In this document: piece by piece, positions 17,440-26,826 of the stretch | Layout: each line of letters opens with the position of its first letter | How positions within the stretch are numbered: the first letter of the stretch is position 1 | Assembly (NCBI RefSeq): GCF_030464885.1 | Contig: NZ_JALPRJ010000024.1 | Coordinates: 1-64,000, forward strand | Source of the DNA: Caballeronia sp. SEWSISQ10-4 2 | GTDB lineage: Bacteria > Pseudomonadota > Gammaproteobacteria > Burkholderiales > Burkholderiaceae | Reading direction: 5' to 3' | Length of the DNA stretch: 64,000 nt | Made by a program: the position numbers and the translations under genes | The notes under the pieces: model-generated | The model's database searches: none | Told to the model about the DNA's origin: nothing | What the model saw: only the letters and a program-made list of their open reading frames with translations

Positions 17440-17684
17440 ATCCAGTCTCCCGCGTAATTGGCGAGGAAGCGAAGCGCTGTTGGCCCGGAACCGCGCGCTG
17501 TGGCGCCAAGGCCAGCACTCGCCAAGGTGCTCGCGTTTCGCTGGTTCCAAAGCCAGCGTTACGCGAACGTATGACTCAAAACTGACAACACAACTACGAT
17601 TCAATCACGTTTTACCCGCTTTCGCTGAGAAGTCATCAATCTCCCTGTGGAAAAGACCAAAAACAGACCAAAAAGCAGGCCGCA
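17440..17684 (-). other. prkA-yeaH intergenic spacer
   Basis: A 245-base gap inside the operon. It holds a small hairpin CGCTGG-CTTTGGAA-CCAGCG (minus strand, near 17540-17560) that could trim or attenuate the message between the genes. No ORF of note. Confidence 0.35.
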
Positions 17685-19607
17685 TTACGACGATTTGCGC
17701 ACCCGGAGATACCAATCGCAGAGCAGACGCACTTGCTTCGGCGTATAGCCCTTCGCGACCATCCGGTTCACAAAGTCTTCGTGCTTGCGCTGTTCTTCCG
17801 CCGATCCTTTGGCATTGAACGAGATCACTGGCAAAAGTTCTTCGGTATTGGAGAACATCTTCTTCTCGATCACCACGCGCAGTTTCTCGTAGCTGATCCA
17901 CGCCGGATTCTTGCCGCCATTCGCCGCCCGCGCCCGCAGCACGAAATTCACGATCTCGTTGCGGAAGTCCTTCGGGTTGCTGATGCCAGCCGGCTTCTCG
18001 ATCTTCTCCAGTTCCGCATTCAACGACGCACGGTCGAAACTTTCGCCGGTATCGTGATCGCGGAATTCCTGGTCCTGGATCCAGAAATCGGCATACGTGA
18101 CGTAACGATCGAAGATGTTCTGTCCGTACTCCGAATACGATTCCAGATACGCGGTCTGAATCTCCTTGCCGATGAACTCGGCATAGCGCGATGCCAGCAC
18201 ATCCTTGATGAACGACAGGTACTTCTGTTCGGTTTCCGGCGGAAACTGTTCGCGCTCGATCTGCTGTTCCAGCACGTACATCAGGTGCACCGGATTGGCC
18301 GCGACTTCGGCAGAATCGAAGTTGAATACGCGCGACAAGATCTTGAATGCGAAGCGGGTTGAAACGCCGTTCATGCCTTCATCGACGCCTGCAAAATCGC
18401 GGTACTCCTGGAACGATTTCGCCTTCGGGTCCGTGTCCTTGAGGTTGTCGCCGTCGTAGACCTGCATCTTCGAAAAGAGGCTGGAATTTTCCGGCTCATG
18501 CAAGCGCGTGAGCACCGCCATCTGCGCCATCATCTTCAACGTACCGGGCGCGCAAACAGCGTTCGTCAACGAAGAATTACGCAGCAGCTTCTCGTAGATC
18601 TTCATCTCTTCGCTGTAGCGCAGGCAGTACGGCACCTTGACCACGAAGATACGATCGAGCAGTGCTTCGTTGTTCTTGTTATTGCGAAACGTCTTCCATT
18701 CCGACTCGTTCGAGTGAGCGAGGACCACACCATCAAACGGGATTGCACCGAAACCTTCCGTGCCCTTGAAGTTGCCTTCCTGAGTAGCAGTGAGCAGCGG
18801 GTGCAGCACCTTGATTGGCGCCTTGAACATTTCGACGAACTCAAGCAAGCCCTGGTTCGCAAGACACAGTCCGCCGGAGTAGCTGTAGGCGTCAGCGTCG
18901 TCCTGCGAGTAAGTTTCAAGCTTGCGGATGTCGACCTTGCCGACGAGTGACGAGATGTCCTGATTGTTCTCATCGCCAGGTTCGGTCTTGGCAATACCGA
19001 TCTGGCGCAGGATGGAGGGGTAGCGGCGAACGATGCGGAACTTGCGGATGTCGCCATTGAATTCGTGAAGGCGCTTCACTGCCCACGGACTCAGGATGTT
19101 CTTGAGATAGCGGCGCGGAATGCCGTATTGCTCTTCTAGGATCGGGCCGTCTTCGTCGTAGTCAAAGAGCCCAAGAGGCGACTCATTGACAGGCGAACCC
19201 TTGATTGCATAGAACGGAACACGCTCGGCGAGTTGCTTGAGACGCTCAGCAATGGATGACTTGCCGCCGCCTACCGGTCCCAACAAATACAGGATTTGTT
19301 TCTTCTCTTCCAGCCCTTGGGCCGCATGCCTGAAGTACGACACCACCTGCTCGATCACTTCCTCCATTCCGTAGAACTCACGGAATGCCGGATACACCTT
19401 GATCACCTTGTTTGCAAACACACGCGATAAACGCGGGTCGGTGCGCGTGTCGACTGACTCCGGTTCCCCGATAGCCGCCAACATCCGTTCGCCCGCTGTT
19501 GCATACGTTGCAGGATCGTCTTTGCAGAGCGCGAGATACTCTTCGAGCGAGAATTCCTCCTCGCGGGTCTTTTCGAAGCGGGTCGCGAAACTGCTGTAGA
19601 TATCCAT
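17685..19607 (-). CDS. prkA: PrkA serine protein kinase (YeaG-like)
   Basis: This 640-residue AAA+ type serine kinase has a Walker A GPVGGGKSS at residues 110-118 and an N-terminal AAA_PrkA domain (RLSRVFANKVIKVYPAFREFYGM). The C-terminal PrkA kinase-like region is present. E. coli YeaG is 644 residues. GGAGGTAGC precedes ATG 19607 and is among the best ribosome sites in the window. It heads the prkA-yeaH-spoVR operon. The long upstream region carries an unusual repeat array (19952-20017). Confidence 0.95.
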   Translation of the reverse strand: MDIYSSFATRFEKTREEEFSLEEYLALCKDDPATYATAGERMLAAIGEPESVDTRTDPRLSRVFANKVIKVYPAFREFYGMEEVIEQVVSYFRHAAQGLEEKKQILYLLGPVGGGKSSIAERLKQLAERVPFYAIKGSPVNESPLGLFDYDEDGPILEEQYGIPRRYLKNILSPWAVKRLHEFNGDIRKFRIVRRYPSILRQIGIAKTEPGDENNQDISSLVGKVDIRKLETYSQDDADAYSYSGGLCLANQGLLEFVEMFKAPIKVLHPLLTATQEGNFKGTEGFGAIPFDGVVLAHSNESEWKTFRNNKNNEALLDRIFVVKVPYCLRYSEEMKIYEKLLRNSSLTNAVCAPGTLKMMAQMAVLTRLHEPENSSLFSKMQVYDGDNLKDTDPKAKSFQEYRDFAGVDEGMNGVSTRFAFKILSRVFNFDSAEVAANPVHLMYVLEQQIEREQFPPETEQKYLSFIKDVLASRYAEFIGKEIQTAYLESYSEYGQNIFDRYVTYADFWIQDQEFRDHDTGESFDRASLNAELEKIEKPAGISNPKDFRNEIVNFVLRARAANGGKNPAWISYEKLRVVIEKKMFSNTEELLPVISFNAKGSAEEQRKHEDFVNRMVAKGYTPKQVRLLCDWYLRVRKSS

Positions 19608-20189
19608 GCTACCTCCTCGCCGAAGTCAGAAAGCAATGTGTGCGCGGCGCGCCTAATCAGAACAACATCGCTTCAGTTCATCCTAAACCTATTCGAATTT
19701 TTTTTCATGCAAATGCGTTGTTGATTTGCTTCGAAGTATTCCTAGCTTGGTGGAATATTTTCGTTCACCTACAATCATCATCCCGACTCGCGAAACGTTT
19801 TCCGTATTGGCTGCACAGCCTTGCTGTACAAGCCCTCGACCCATGCGACATGCTGGCAGCCGAATACCCCGACTGCTGCTGCCGAGGGTCAGCGTACCCC
19901 GCGTTTATGCATTGAGTGCTTAGGTCCCACTTAAGTCTCGCGCATGTCGAGTTGTCCCTGTGTTGTCCCCCGCTCATCCACACGTTATCCACCGCTTATC
20001 CCCGTGCTTATGTCATATACGCTTCGTAGCACCGGAACGATGCAAGTTCCGATGCATTTTTGGCGCCGCCGCTCTCATGTCCATTCGATTGCGGGCTCTA
20101 AAATGTCATGCGCCGCTCTCTTACTAAACGATGCGCAAAGGCATCCGTTGACCGCCTATACCCGCTACGTGCAGAGGGATTTAGAAGGT
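19608..20189. other. Long intergenic region upstream of prkA
   Basis: About 580 bases without a convincing gene. It contains an AT-rich patch at 19680-19760, an imperfect inverted repeat at 19809-19834 (GGCTGCACAGC paired with GCTGTACAAGCC), and the 11-bp repeat array at 19952. A plus-strand small RNA ending at the terminator at 20190 is conceivable but unsupported. Confidence 0.4.
19952..20017 (+). repeat. Phased 11-bp repeats resembling DnaA boxes
   Basis: Five tandem units start at 19952, 19963, 19974, 19985 and 19996, exactly 11 bases apart, with a sixth degenerate one at 20008: TTGTCCCTGTG, TTGTCCCCCGC, TCATCCACACG, TTATCCACCGC, TTATCCCCGTGC, TTATGTCATA. Units three and four match the DnaA box TTATCCACA at 8 of 9 bases. 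The spacing equals about one helical turn, so all units face the same side of the DNA. Confidence 0.6.
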
Positions 20190-20218
20190 AAAAAGGCACT
20201 CGTTCGAGTGCCTTTTTT
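20190..20218. terminator. Bidirectional intrinsic terminator downstream of the hydratase gene
   Basis: The perfect stem AAAAAGGCACTCG / CGAGTGCCTTTTT has a T-run on either side when read in each direction. It lies about 70 bases after the stop of the minus-strand hydratase at 20288 and would also end any plus-strand transcript from the prkA upstream region. Confidence 0.85.
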
Positions 20219-20287
20219 GATGTAACAACGGCGCATGGATATCTGTTTCAGCATGCTTTCATTGTGCGCCGGCATTCCGTCCGGATG

Positions 20288-21049
20288 TCACTCCAGCGTC
20301 AGTTCGATCTCGCCGATGCGGTCGATCCGGCCGCTCACCACGCTCGGCCCATCGACCCGCCGCGCGCCCGTGTAGGAGCCGGTCGTCACCGTCCAGAACG
20401 GCTGGACCGCGTGGCCGTGCGCGCTGCAATGATTGACGAACCAGACCAGCAGTTCGCGCGGATCGCCCGCCGGATTGCCGGTGCTCGGCGGCACGATCGA
20501 GACGCCGTCGACGGCCAGTTCGAGCAGCGGTGAAAGGAAGTCGAAGTTCGGCGCGATCACCTCGTACGGCTCCATCTTGCCCACGATCAGTGCGCCGTTG
20601 TTCTGCGAATCGGCAAGTTGTGCCAGCGTCGCGAGGTTCGGCCATTGCGCGAAGCGGCTATCCACAATTTCAAGCGCCACCGCCATGCTGCCGAGCGCCG
20701 CGAACACTTCGCTGCGACTGTAAGGTTCATCGCGGGGCGGCAACGCATATGAAAATCGAAACGCAATCTCCAGTTCGACCAGCACCCGAAAGAACGCCGC
20801 ATGCGGGACGCGCGCGGGCGATGTGTGGACGAGTTCTGCATCGATCGGCGCCGCGTTCGCCTGCGCGCCGGGCGCCCGGGCACCGACTTTCCAGGCGCCA
20901 ATGCGCGCGCCGGATAGGGACAGAACCTTGTGCTGGATGGCGTAGGCCGCTTCGGCATCGGCGGGGATATCGACTGACTCGAGGTCTTCTATCAGGGTGC
21001 GCTGTCTGCGGGCCTGGACAAGTTGCGCAGCGAGGGTGGATTCAGTCAT
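20288..21049 (-). CDS. 2-keto-4-pentenoate hydratase-like protein (FAH superfamily)
   Basis: This 253-residue protein resembles MhpD and related hydratases of aromatic meta-cleavage pathways, which add water to 2-hydroxypenta-2,4-dienoate. Supporting blocks are ARIGAWKVGA near residue 47, the acidic metal-binding stretch VELEIAFRF near 91, and GNPAGDPRELLVWFVNH and GSYTG in the C-terminal half. AGGAC lies upstream of ATG 21049. No other aromatic-degradation gene is adjacent, so the substrate is open. Confidence 0.82.
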   Translation of the reverse strand: MTESTLAAQLVQARRQRTLIEDLESVDIPADAEAAYAIQHKVLSLSGARIGAWKVGARAPGAQANAAPIDAELVHTSPARVPHAAFFRVLVELEIAFRFSYALPPRDEPYSRSEVFAALGSMAVALEIVDSRFAQWPNLATLAQLADSQNNGALIVGKMEPYEVIAPNFDFLSPLLELAVDGVSIVPPSTGNPAGDPRELLVWFVNHCSAHGHAVQPFWTVTTGSYTGARRVDGPSVVSGRIDRIGEIELTLE

Positions 21050-21380
21050 GGCGAGCGTCCTGTGGTGGGCATCGAAACGAATTCTGATCAGATGCGGGTT
21101 GAACGAAGTGCGCTCAGTGTACGGGGAAGTCGCCAGGAATCGCGAGTTCGGGTCCGGACGACAGGGCTTCTGCGATGGCGAACGCCCTGGATATCGACGG
21201 CCTTTTGCTTTGGCCGAAGGCTGTGTTCAAGCCGCTGACGGCCGAACGGTGAAACGGACCCTCACCGCTCTGGCACTCGCTGGAACGCGTATTTAACACG
21301 TCGGGAGCGGTTTTCGAGCGCGGGCCGGTCACTGAAAGCGGGCCAGCAGCGAAGGCTTAAGGAAAAACAAACCATCAGTA
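21050..21380. other. Intergenic region between chemoreceptor terminator and hydratase
   Basis: 330 bases holding the upstream region of the hydratase gene. No repeat, RNA or ORF with a ribosome site was found. Confidence 0.4.
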
Positions 21381-21417
21381 AAAACGCGCCCCGCGAATCC
21401 AATTCGCGGGGCGCGTT
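21381..21417 (-). terminator. Intrinsic terminator of the chemoreceptor gene
   Basis: A GC-rich 14-bp stem (ACGCGCCCCGCGAA with TTCGCGGGGCGCGT) with a five-base loop is followed on the minus strand by a T-run. It begins about 40 bases after the stop at 21458. Confidence 0.85.
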
Positions 21418-21457
21418 CACACCGGTTGTCCGACCCGATAAATCCAGGGGCAGCCGA

Positions 21458-23185
21458 TCAGAAGGTTTGCCAGTCGCCGGTAGCCGCGACCGCCGCCGGC
21501 CGTGCTGCTGCGACCGGCGTTTTCGTCGATGGCATCGCCGGCTCGGCGCGCCGCGTTCTCGCCGGAACGGCTACGCGCGACTTTGCCGCCGCGGATGACC
21601 CGGGCCGCGCAACCGGGCGACTCGAACCGGTCTCGACCGAGCTGTCATCGTCGAGATGAAACACCGCTACGGCCTGCCGCAACTTCGCCGCCTGATCTTC
21701 CAGCGATTGCGCCGCGGCCGCCGCTTCCTCCACGAGCGCCGCGTTCTGCTGCGTCACTTCGTCCATTTGCGTGACCGCGCGCGCGACTTGATCGATGCCG
21801 CTGCTCTGCTCTTCGGAGGCCGCCGCGATTTCGCCCATGATGTCGGTCACGCGCTGCACCGCGCCGATAATCTCGCTCATCGTGCGCCCGGCTTCATCGA
21901 CCAGCGAGGTGCCCGATTGCACACGTTCGACCGAGGTATCGATAAGGCCCTTGATCTCCTTCGCCGCCGCCGACGAGCGTTGCGCAAGGCTGCGCACTTC
22001 ACCCGCCACGACCGCGAAACCGCGCCCTTCTTCGCCCGCGCGGGCTGCTTCCACGGCCGCGTTTAGCGCGAGGATATTGGTCTGGAACGCAATTCCTTCA
22101 ATGATCGTAATAATGTCCGCGATTTTCGCCGAACTCTGGTTGATTTCGCCCATTGTGCCGACCACTTGCGCCACCACGCGGCTGCCCTTGTTGGCAATCT
22201 CCGACGCGTTGGCAGCCAACGAACTCGCCTGACGGGCGTTTTCGGCATTTTGCTTCACGGTGCCGGTCAGTTCGTCCATGCTCGACGCCGTTTCCTGCAG
22301 CGCCGAAGCTTGCTCTTCCGTGCGCGACGACAAGTCGATATTGCCCGCCGCAATCTCCTTGGTCGCCGTCGCAATAGATTCGCTGCCCGAGCGCACCGTG
22401 CGCACCGTCCCGACGAGGCTGGCCTGCATCTTGGCAAGACCTTGCATCAGAAGACCCATTTCATCGCGTGACGTGGTGGTGACCTTGCCGCGCAGATCGC
22501 CGCCAGCGATCGCTTCGAAGTGCGCGAGCGCTTGGTCCAGCGGCCGGCCAATCGCACGGCGCAGCGCGAACCAGGAAAACGCGGCAGCGCCCAGGCCGAT
22601 CAGGATTGCGCCCAGGCTTAATGTACGAAACGTTGCGGCCGCCGATTGGGCGGCGTCGTAGCCTTGCCTCGCTTCGTCGAACTGGTATTTGCGCAGGGCG
22701 TCATTGGCGGTTGAAAGCTCACCGTACGCGGCCTGCATCGCCCTGGCCGTTTGGATAATGCGCGGCTGGTCATTGGCCCTGACGGCCTCGTAACCGCTGT
22801 CGATTGCTTTCTGCAGCGCCAGGCGCTTGGCGTTGGAGGTATCGGCGAGTTGCTTTTCGGCCGCGGTCTGCGACAGCTCGCTGTATTTCTTCCAGAAATC
22901 GTTGGCAAGGCCGCGCATCAGTGCACCGCGCTCGATGATCGAGGCGGCTTCCGGCGTGCCGGCAAGAAGCGCCGCGCGGTCGAACACGAGCCGTTCGCGG
23001 GCCGTATAGAGTTCCGCGTTGCTGACGGCGTTGGCGCTTGGCATCTGGTTTTCAAACGTGTCGCGATACGCACTGGTAGATTCATTCAGGCCATAGAGCC
23101 CCAATCCGCCGATGGCCACGAGGAGCAGCCCCAGGAATGCCATCGTCAGACCGAGACGGGCCTTGATCGTTAAACTCATATTCAT
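21458..23185 (-). CDS. Methyl-accepting chemotaxis protein with CheR/CheB tether
   Basis: This 575-residue inner-membrane chemoreceptor has helix 1 at about residues 10-32, a periplasmic four-helix-bundle (Tar-type) domain to about 190, helix 2 at about 190-210, then HAMP ([23 protein letters not shown]), methylation helices, and the conserved hairpin tip around [21 protein letters not shown]. The C-terminus is an unstructured Ala/Pro/Arg linker ending in DWQTF, which fits the xWxxF pentapeptide that docks the methyltransferase CheR and the methylesterase CheB. GAGGAAAATC precedes ATG 23185. Ligand unknown. Confidence 0.93.
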   Translation of the reverse strand: MNMSLTIKARLGLTMAFLGLLLVAIGGLGLYGLNESTSAYRDTFENQMPSANAVSNAELYTARERLVFDRAALLAGTPEAASIIERGALMRGLANDFWKKYSELSQTAAEKQLADTSNAKRLALQKAIDSGYEAVRANDQPRIIQTARAMQAAYGELSTANDALRKYQFDEARQGYDAAQSAAATFRTLSLGAILIGLGAAAFSWFALRRAIGRPLDQALAHFEAIAGGDLRGKVTTTSRDEMGLLMQGLAKMQASLVGTVRTVRSGSESIATATKEIAAGNIDLSSRTEEQASALQETASSMDELTGTVKQNAENARQASSLAANASEIANKGSRVVAQVVGTMGEINQSSAKIADIITIIEGIAFQTNILALNAAVEAARAGEEGRGFAVVAGEVRSLAQRSSAAAKEIKGLIDTSVERVQSGTSLVDEAGRTMSEIIGAVQRVTDIMGEIAAASEEQSSGIDQVARAVTQMDEVTQQNAALVEEAAAAAQSLEDQAAKLRQAVAVFHLDDDSSVETGSSRPVARPGSSAAAKSRVAVPARTRRAEPAMPSTKTPVAAARPAAVAATGDWQTF

Positions 23186-23620
23186 GATTTTCCTCGTAGC
23201 GGCAATTGAAAGTGTCGGCGGTGCGTTCTGGAATCACGATTCAATGCGTGGCCAAATTTCGTCTGCTTGGACTTCTTTTACGGCGTGTGTGCGCAGCACT
23301 TGAGGAAATTCGTGAAATGTTATTTCATCTAATGAATAACCCTAGGAGTTTTCGATGCACGTTTACGAGTACGCCCACGCATTAATGCGTTTGTTGTAAG
23401 TGTTCGCAGGATTATTCGCGAGTGCTCGCGTTGGACGGGCGGGATGAATTCTGAAGACGGATGGAAGTGGAGTTGCTAGCCGCAGCTAAGGGCGTGGTTT
23501 GAATAGTCTCTTTAGCGCTGTTTTACAGCCGGGTTTTGCTTGCGCCAGCAAACCAACCTGCCGCAAGCAAAACACCGCTTACACGCTAAAACTCAGGTGC
23601 GAACGAACGCTCGTCTGCGT
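23186..23620. other. Intergenic region between chemoreceptor and LacI regulator
   Basis: 435 bases, partly AT-rich. It contains the perfect 14-bp palindrome ACGCATTAATGCGT at 23377-23390, about 190 bases upstream of the chemoreceptor. I find no clear sigma-28 promoter and no ORF. Confidence 0.45.
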
Positions 23621-24724
23621 TCAAGCCTTTTCCGTATTACCTCGTGCAACGGATTGCGGTGCAATGGCAGAAGCGCTCGGCGGAGCGGACGTTGCTTCCC
23701 TCCTATAGGCCTGCGGCAACACTTCCGGCACGACCCCCGTCGATTCACGCAAGATCATCCGCGGTGTCACCACCCGTCGCCGCGTGGTCGCCGGCACCTT
23801 CCCCGCAATCCGGTCGATCAGCGTCTGAGCCGCCAGCTCTCCGAGTTCGCGAACCGATTGCCCAACCGTCGACAATGCCGGATACGTGTACCGGCTCAAT
23901 TCGATATCGTCGAAACCGATAATCGAGCAGTCACGCGGCACGCTAATGCCCCGCTCCGCCGCCGCTCGCAACGCACCCACGCCCATCATGTCGTTACACG
24001 CGAAAATGCCGGTGGGTTTGAGGGTATCGAAGAGTTGGGAGGCCGCTTCATAGCCGCCCGTCGCGGAAAACGCGCTCTGCTGGATGGCGTTTGGCTCGAT
24101 CTCGATACCGCGTTCGGCCATTGCGCGGATAAACCCGTGGACGCGCATCGCGCTGACCGCCGTGGCAATCGGGCCGGTGATGCAGCCCACCCGGGAATGG
24201 CCGAGTTGCAGCAAGTGGCGCGTGGCCAGGTAACCGCCCTTCTCATGGTCGATCTGCACCAGATCCGCCGATACCCCTTCAATATTCCGGTCCAGGATCA
24301 CCAGCGGTTCACGCGATCCGGCAAGACATTGCGCCAGCACCGCATCTTCTCCCGCCGATGCAATCACGAGCCCGTCAATGCGTTTTTCCTGCAGTACACG
24401 CAAGTAGCTGCGCTGCTTGGCGGGGTCGTCGTCGGAATTGCAGAAGAACATGCAATAGCCGTTCTTCGCACAGCCGTCTTCCACTCCTCGCGCCAGTTCC
24501 GCGAAGTACGGATTGGTGGCATTCGGCACCAATAAGCCGATGGTGAGCGTGTTGCGCGCCTTGAGCGAACGGGCAACCGCCGACGGCACGTAATCCAGTT
24601 CCTGGATCGCGCGCTCGACCTTCAGCCGCACTTCCGCCGAGACGGGCCGCGAGTTGTTCACGACATGCGACACCGTAGTGAACGACACGCCCGCAATGGC
24701 TGCCACATCTTTGATCGTCGCCAT
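23621..24724 (-). CDS. LacI-family transcriptional regulator (RbsR/PurR-like)
   Basis: This 367-residue regulator has an N-terminal LacI HTH (ATIKDVAAIAGVSFTTVSHVVNNSRPVS, residues 2-29), a hinge helix (VPSAVARSLKARNT) and a periplasmic-binding-like sugar domain. The C-terminus has an extra Ala/Pro/Ser tail of about 25 residues. It lies downstream of a ribose-type ABC ATPase on the same strand and probably represses that operon. A palindromic LacI-type operator is visible at 26621-26646. GAGAAGGACC precedes ATG 24724. Confidence 0.9.
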   Translation of the reverse strand: MATIKDVAAIAGVSFTTVSHVVNNSRPVSAEVRLKVERAIQELDYVPSAVARSLKARNTLTIGLLVPNATNPYFAELARGVEDGCAKNGYCMFFCNSDDDPAKQRSYLRVLQEKRIDGLVIASAGEDAVLAQCLAGSREPLVILDRNIEGVSADLVQIDHEKGGYLATRHLLQLGHSRVGCITGPIATAVSAMRVHGFIRAMAERGIEIEPNAIQQSAFSATGGYEAASQLFDTLKPTGIFACNDMMGVGALRAAAERGISVPRDCSIIGFDDIELSRYTYPALSTVGQSVRELGELAAQTLIDRIAGKVPATTRRRVVTPRMILRESTGVVPEVLPQAYRREATSAPPSASAIAPQSVARGNTEKA

Positions 24725-24774
24725 ACTTGGTCCTTCTCTCTGACTTGGTCTTGCTTTTTGCTCTTCTTAATTGG

Positions 24775-24870
24775 CTACCGCAACGCGCATCCTGCTTGCG
24801 CTGCCCCTCCAGCCTTGCGTTCCCGGTTGCCTGCTCGGTCCTGCCCTTCTACACCTGCTTGTCCGCTCAT
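24775..24870 (-). pseudogene. Probable remnant of an rbsC-type permease gene
   Basis: A 31-codon ORF (MSGQAGVEGQDRAGN...GCALR) begins at the ATG right after the TGA of the ATPase gene, the place and coupling where the membrane permease gene of ribose-type operons normally starts. It is Gly/Ala/Arg-rich like the cytoplasmic N-terminus of such permeases, but it stops before any membrane helix. Fifty bases later the LacI gene begins. I infer an internal deletion of the permease; the peptide itself is probably not functional. Confidence 0.4.
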
Positions 24871-26502
24871 TCAGCGCTCCGCGGCCGGTCGACTCGCCTG
24901 ACCGTCAATCTCCGGCTGAGGCGGCGCTTTCGCGTCCGGTTCAATCGGTTCGTGGAGAATCTCGTCGCGTTTCGCATAACCGGCAAAGGCCGCTGCCAGC
25001 AGTGCGTCCTGCGACCATGTGTCCCGCTCGAAAACCCCGGTCATCCGTCCCGCCGACATCACCCCGATCCGGTCGCAAATCAGCATCAATTCACGCAGAT
25101 CGCTCGACACCACCACCAACGCCCGCCCTTCCAGCGCGAGCGCACCCATCAAGGCGTATATATCGAACTTCGCGCCCACGTCGATGCCGCGCGTGGGTTC
25201 ATCAAAGAGCAGTACCGTGGAATCTCGCGCCAGCCAACGCCCGATCACCACCTTCTGCTGATTGCCGCCCGACAACTCCGACACCGGCTGCAACGGACCG
25301 GCGGCGCGAATATGCATCGCGTCGATCTGCGTTTGCGCCAGCGCCGCTTCACGCCGTCCATCGACAACACCGTTGCTCGACACCGCGCCGATGTTCCCCA
25401 GCGAAATGTTCGCGGCAATCGGTTGCGGCAGCAGCAAACCCTCGCCCTTGCGATCCTCGGTAATCAACGCAATGCCGTGCTTCACGGCGTCCGTGGGCGA
25501 CGCTATCTTCACCGCTGTCAGCGCCGCGCCCGCGCGCGCCACCGACACCACGCCGCTATCGGCCCGGTCCGCGCCGTAGATCAGCCGCATCAACTCCGTA
25601 CGGCCGGCGCCGATCAACCCGCTGATGCCGAAAATCTCACCCGCCTTCACCTCGAAAGACACGTCGCGGACCACGTCGCCGCGGCTCATGCCCGCCACTT
25701 TCAGCGCGACCTCGCGAATCCGCCGTTCGCCCAGATCAATCCGTTCGCCTATATCGCGTCCCACCATCAGCGTGACCAGCCGGTCGCTTGTCAGGTTCTG
25801 CATGGCGTCGATATGAACCAGCTTGCCGTCGCGCAACACGGCCGCGCGCCCCGCGATCCGCCTCAGTTCTTCCAGCCGGTGCGAGATGTACACCAGCGCC
25901 ACGCCCCGTGCTTTCAGCCGCTCGACCTGCTCGAACAACAAATCCACTTCGCGCGCGGTCAGCATGGCAGTGGGTTCGTCCAGGATCAGCACCCGGCAAT
26001 CGCCAATCAGATTCCGCGCGATCTCCACCATCTGCTGATGCCCGATCCCCAGCGCGCCCACGAGCGTGTCCGGGTCGATCGCATCCAGTCCGACCTGCTG
26101 CATCGCGTGCCGGGCATCCTCGCGCAGCGTCGCCCGGTCGATCCAGCCGAACTTGAACCCCTTGCGCTGCGGCAGGCGGTTCAGGAACAAATTCTCAGCC
26201 ACCGACAACGTAGGTAGCAGGTTCAGCTCCTGCATCACCATCCGCACCCCGAGCGCTTCGGCTTCCTTGCGGCTGGCCGGCGCGTAAGGCGCTCCACCCA
26301 GGGTCATGGTGCCGGTGGTCGGATCGATCAGGCCGCCGATGATCTTGGACAGCGTGCTTTTGCCCGCCCCGTTTTCCCCCGTCAACGCGAGCACTTCGCC
26401 TGCGTGCAGATCCAGCGTGACATCGGATAAAACCGGTTCTACGTAGGTCTTGCCGATACCGCTCACCGTCAGCACGGGCGCGGTTTCCACCATGTCGTCC
26501 AT
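24871..26502 (-). CDS. Sugar ABC transporter ATPase (RbsA-like, two ABC domains)
   Basis: This 543-residue duplicated ATPase of the ribose/galactose/xylose class energises sugar uptake. Domain 1 has Walker A GENGAGKST and Walker B VLILDEPTAML. Domain 2 has the degenerate Walker A GLIGAGRTE typical of RbsA, the signature LSGGNQQKV and Walker B VLLFDEPTRGID. A proline-rich tail of about 25 residues follows. The start at 26502 (second of two adjacent ATGs) gives the better spacing to AGGGA. The binding-protein gene lies 320 bases upstream. The expected permease is missing. Confidence 0.92.
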   Translation of the reverse strand: MDDMVETAPVLTVSGIGKTYVEPVLSDVTLDLHAGEVLALTGENGAGKSTLSKIIGGLIDPTTGTMTLGGAPYAPASRKEAEALGVRMVMQELNLLPTLSVAENLFLNRLPQRKGFKFGWIDRATLREDARHAMQQVGLDAIDPDTLVGALGIGHQQMVEIARNLIGDCRVLILDEPTAMLTAREVDLLFEQVERLKARGVALVYISHRLEELRRIAGRAAVLRDGKLVHIDAMQNLTSDRLVTLMVGRDIGERIDLGERRIREVALKVAGMSRGDVVRDVSFEVKAGEIFGISGLIGAGRTELMRLIYGADRADSGVVSVARAGAALTAVKIASPTDAVKHGIALITEDRKGEGLLLPQPIAANISLGNIGAVSSNGVVDGRREAALAQTQIDAMHIRAAGPLQPVSELSGGNQQKVVIGRWLARDSTVLLFDEPTRGIDVGAKFDIYALMGALALEGRALVVVSSDLRELMLICDRIGVMSAGRMTGVFERDTWSQDALLAAAFAGYAKRDEILHEPIEPDAKAPPQPEIDGQASRPAAER

Positions 26503-26505
26503 CAT

Positions 26506-26826
26506 CTTCCCTGGCGAAAAGCCGCCGCGCTCTTGAAGCGCGCGTGCCTTGTCGCTGCGCCGGGCCGCAAACCGGGCTTCGGTTGTCGGCGTTTGCAACC
26601 CGCCTCCAACCCGGCACCGGCCTGATCGCAATCGTTTGCAATCAGGTTTGTGCGCGAAACCCTGAGCGGCCCACTACGTTGGTAGCCAAGATGCCGGGCA
26701 CTGCTGCCGCTCATCGAGAAAAATGTTTGGTCGTCCCATTCTCTCGTTATATCGGCAGTGGCACCCGGATCTTGAGACTTTAAACAGACAAATCCTATTG
26801 CCTATGCGCGTATTACCTACTCTTAC
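26506..26826. other. Gap between binding-protein and ATPase genes
   Basis: 321 bases inside what should be one transporter operon. It holds a LacI-type operator (26621-26646), so the ATPase may have its own promoter. The left half (26506-26620) contains a second half-site GTTTGCAACC at about 26591. No ORF. Confidence 0.45.
26621..26646. promoter_or_regulatory. Palindromic LacI-family operator candidate
   Basis: A 26-base imperfect palindrome has arms CCTGATCGCAA and TTTGCAATCAGG, with one arm mismatch, around a central TCG. The core GCAATCGTTTGC resembles the GCAAACGTTTGC core bound by PurR and RbsR-type LacI proteins. It lies about 120 bases upstream of the ATPase start. Confidence 0.55.

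Noticed and set aside
19952..20017. Reading the 11-bp repeats as a replication origin or as a CRISPR array
   Set aside because: No initiator gene or AT-rich unwinding block adjoins them, and units are too short and unspaced for CRISPR.
24727..26217. Plus-strand 496-codon frame opposite the sugar ABC ATPase
   Set aside because: Antisense shadow with His/Arg-rich composition; the minus strand has both ABC domains.
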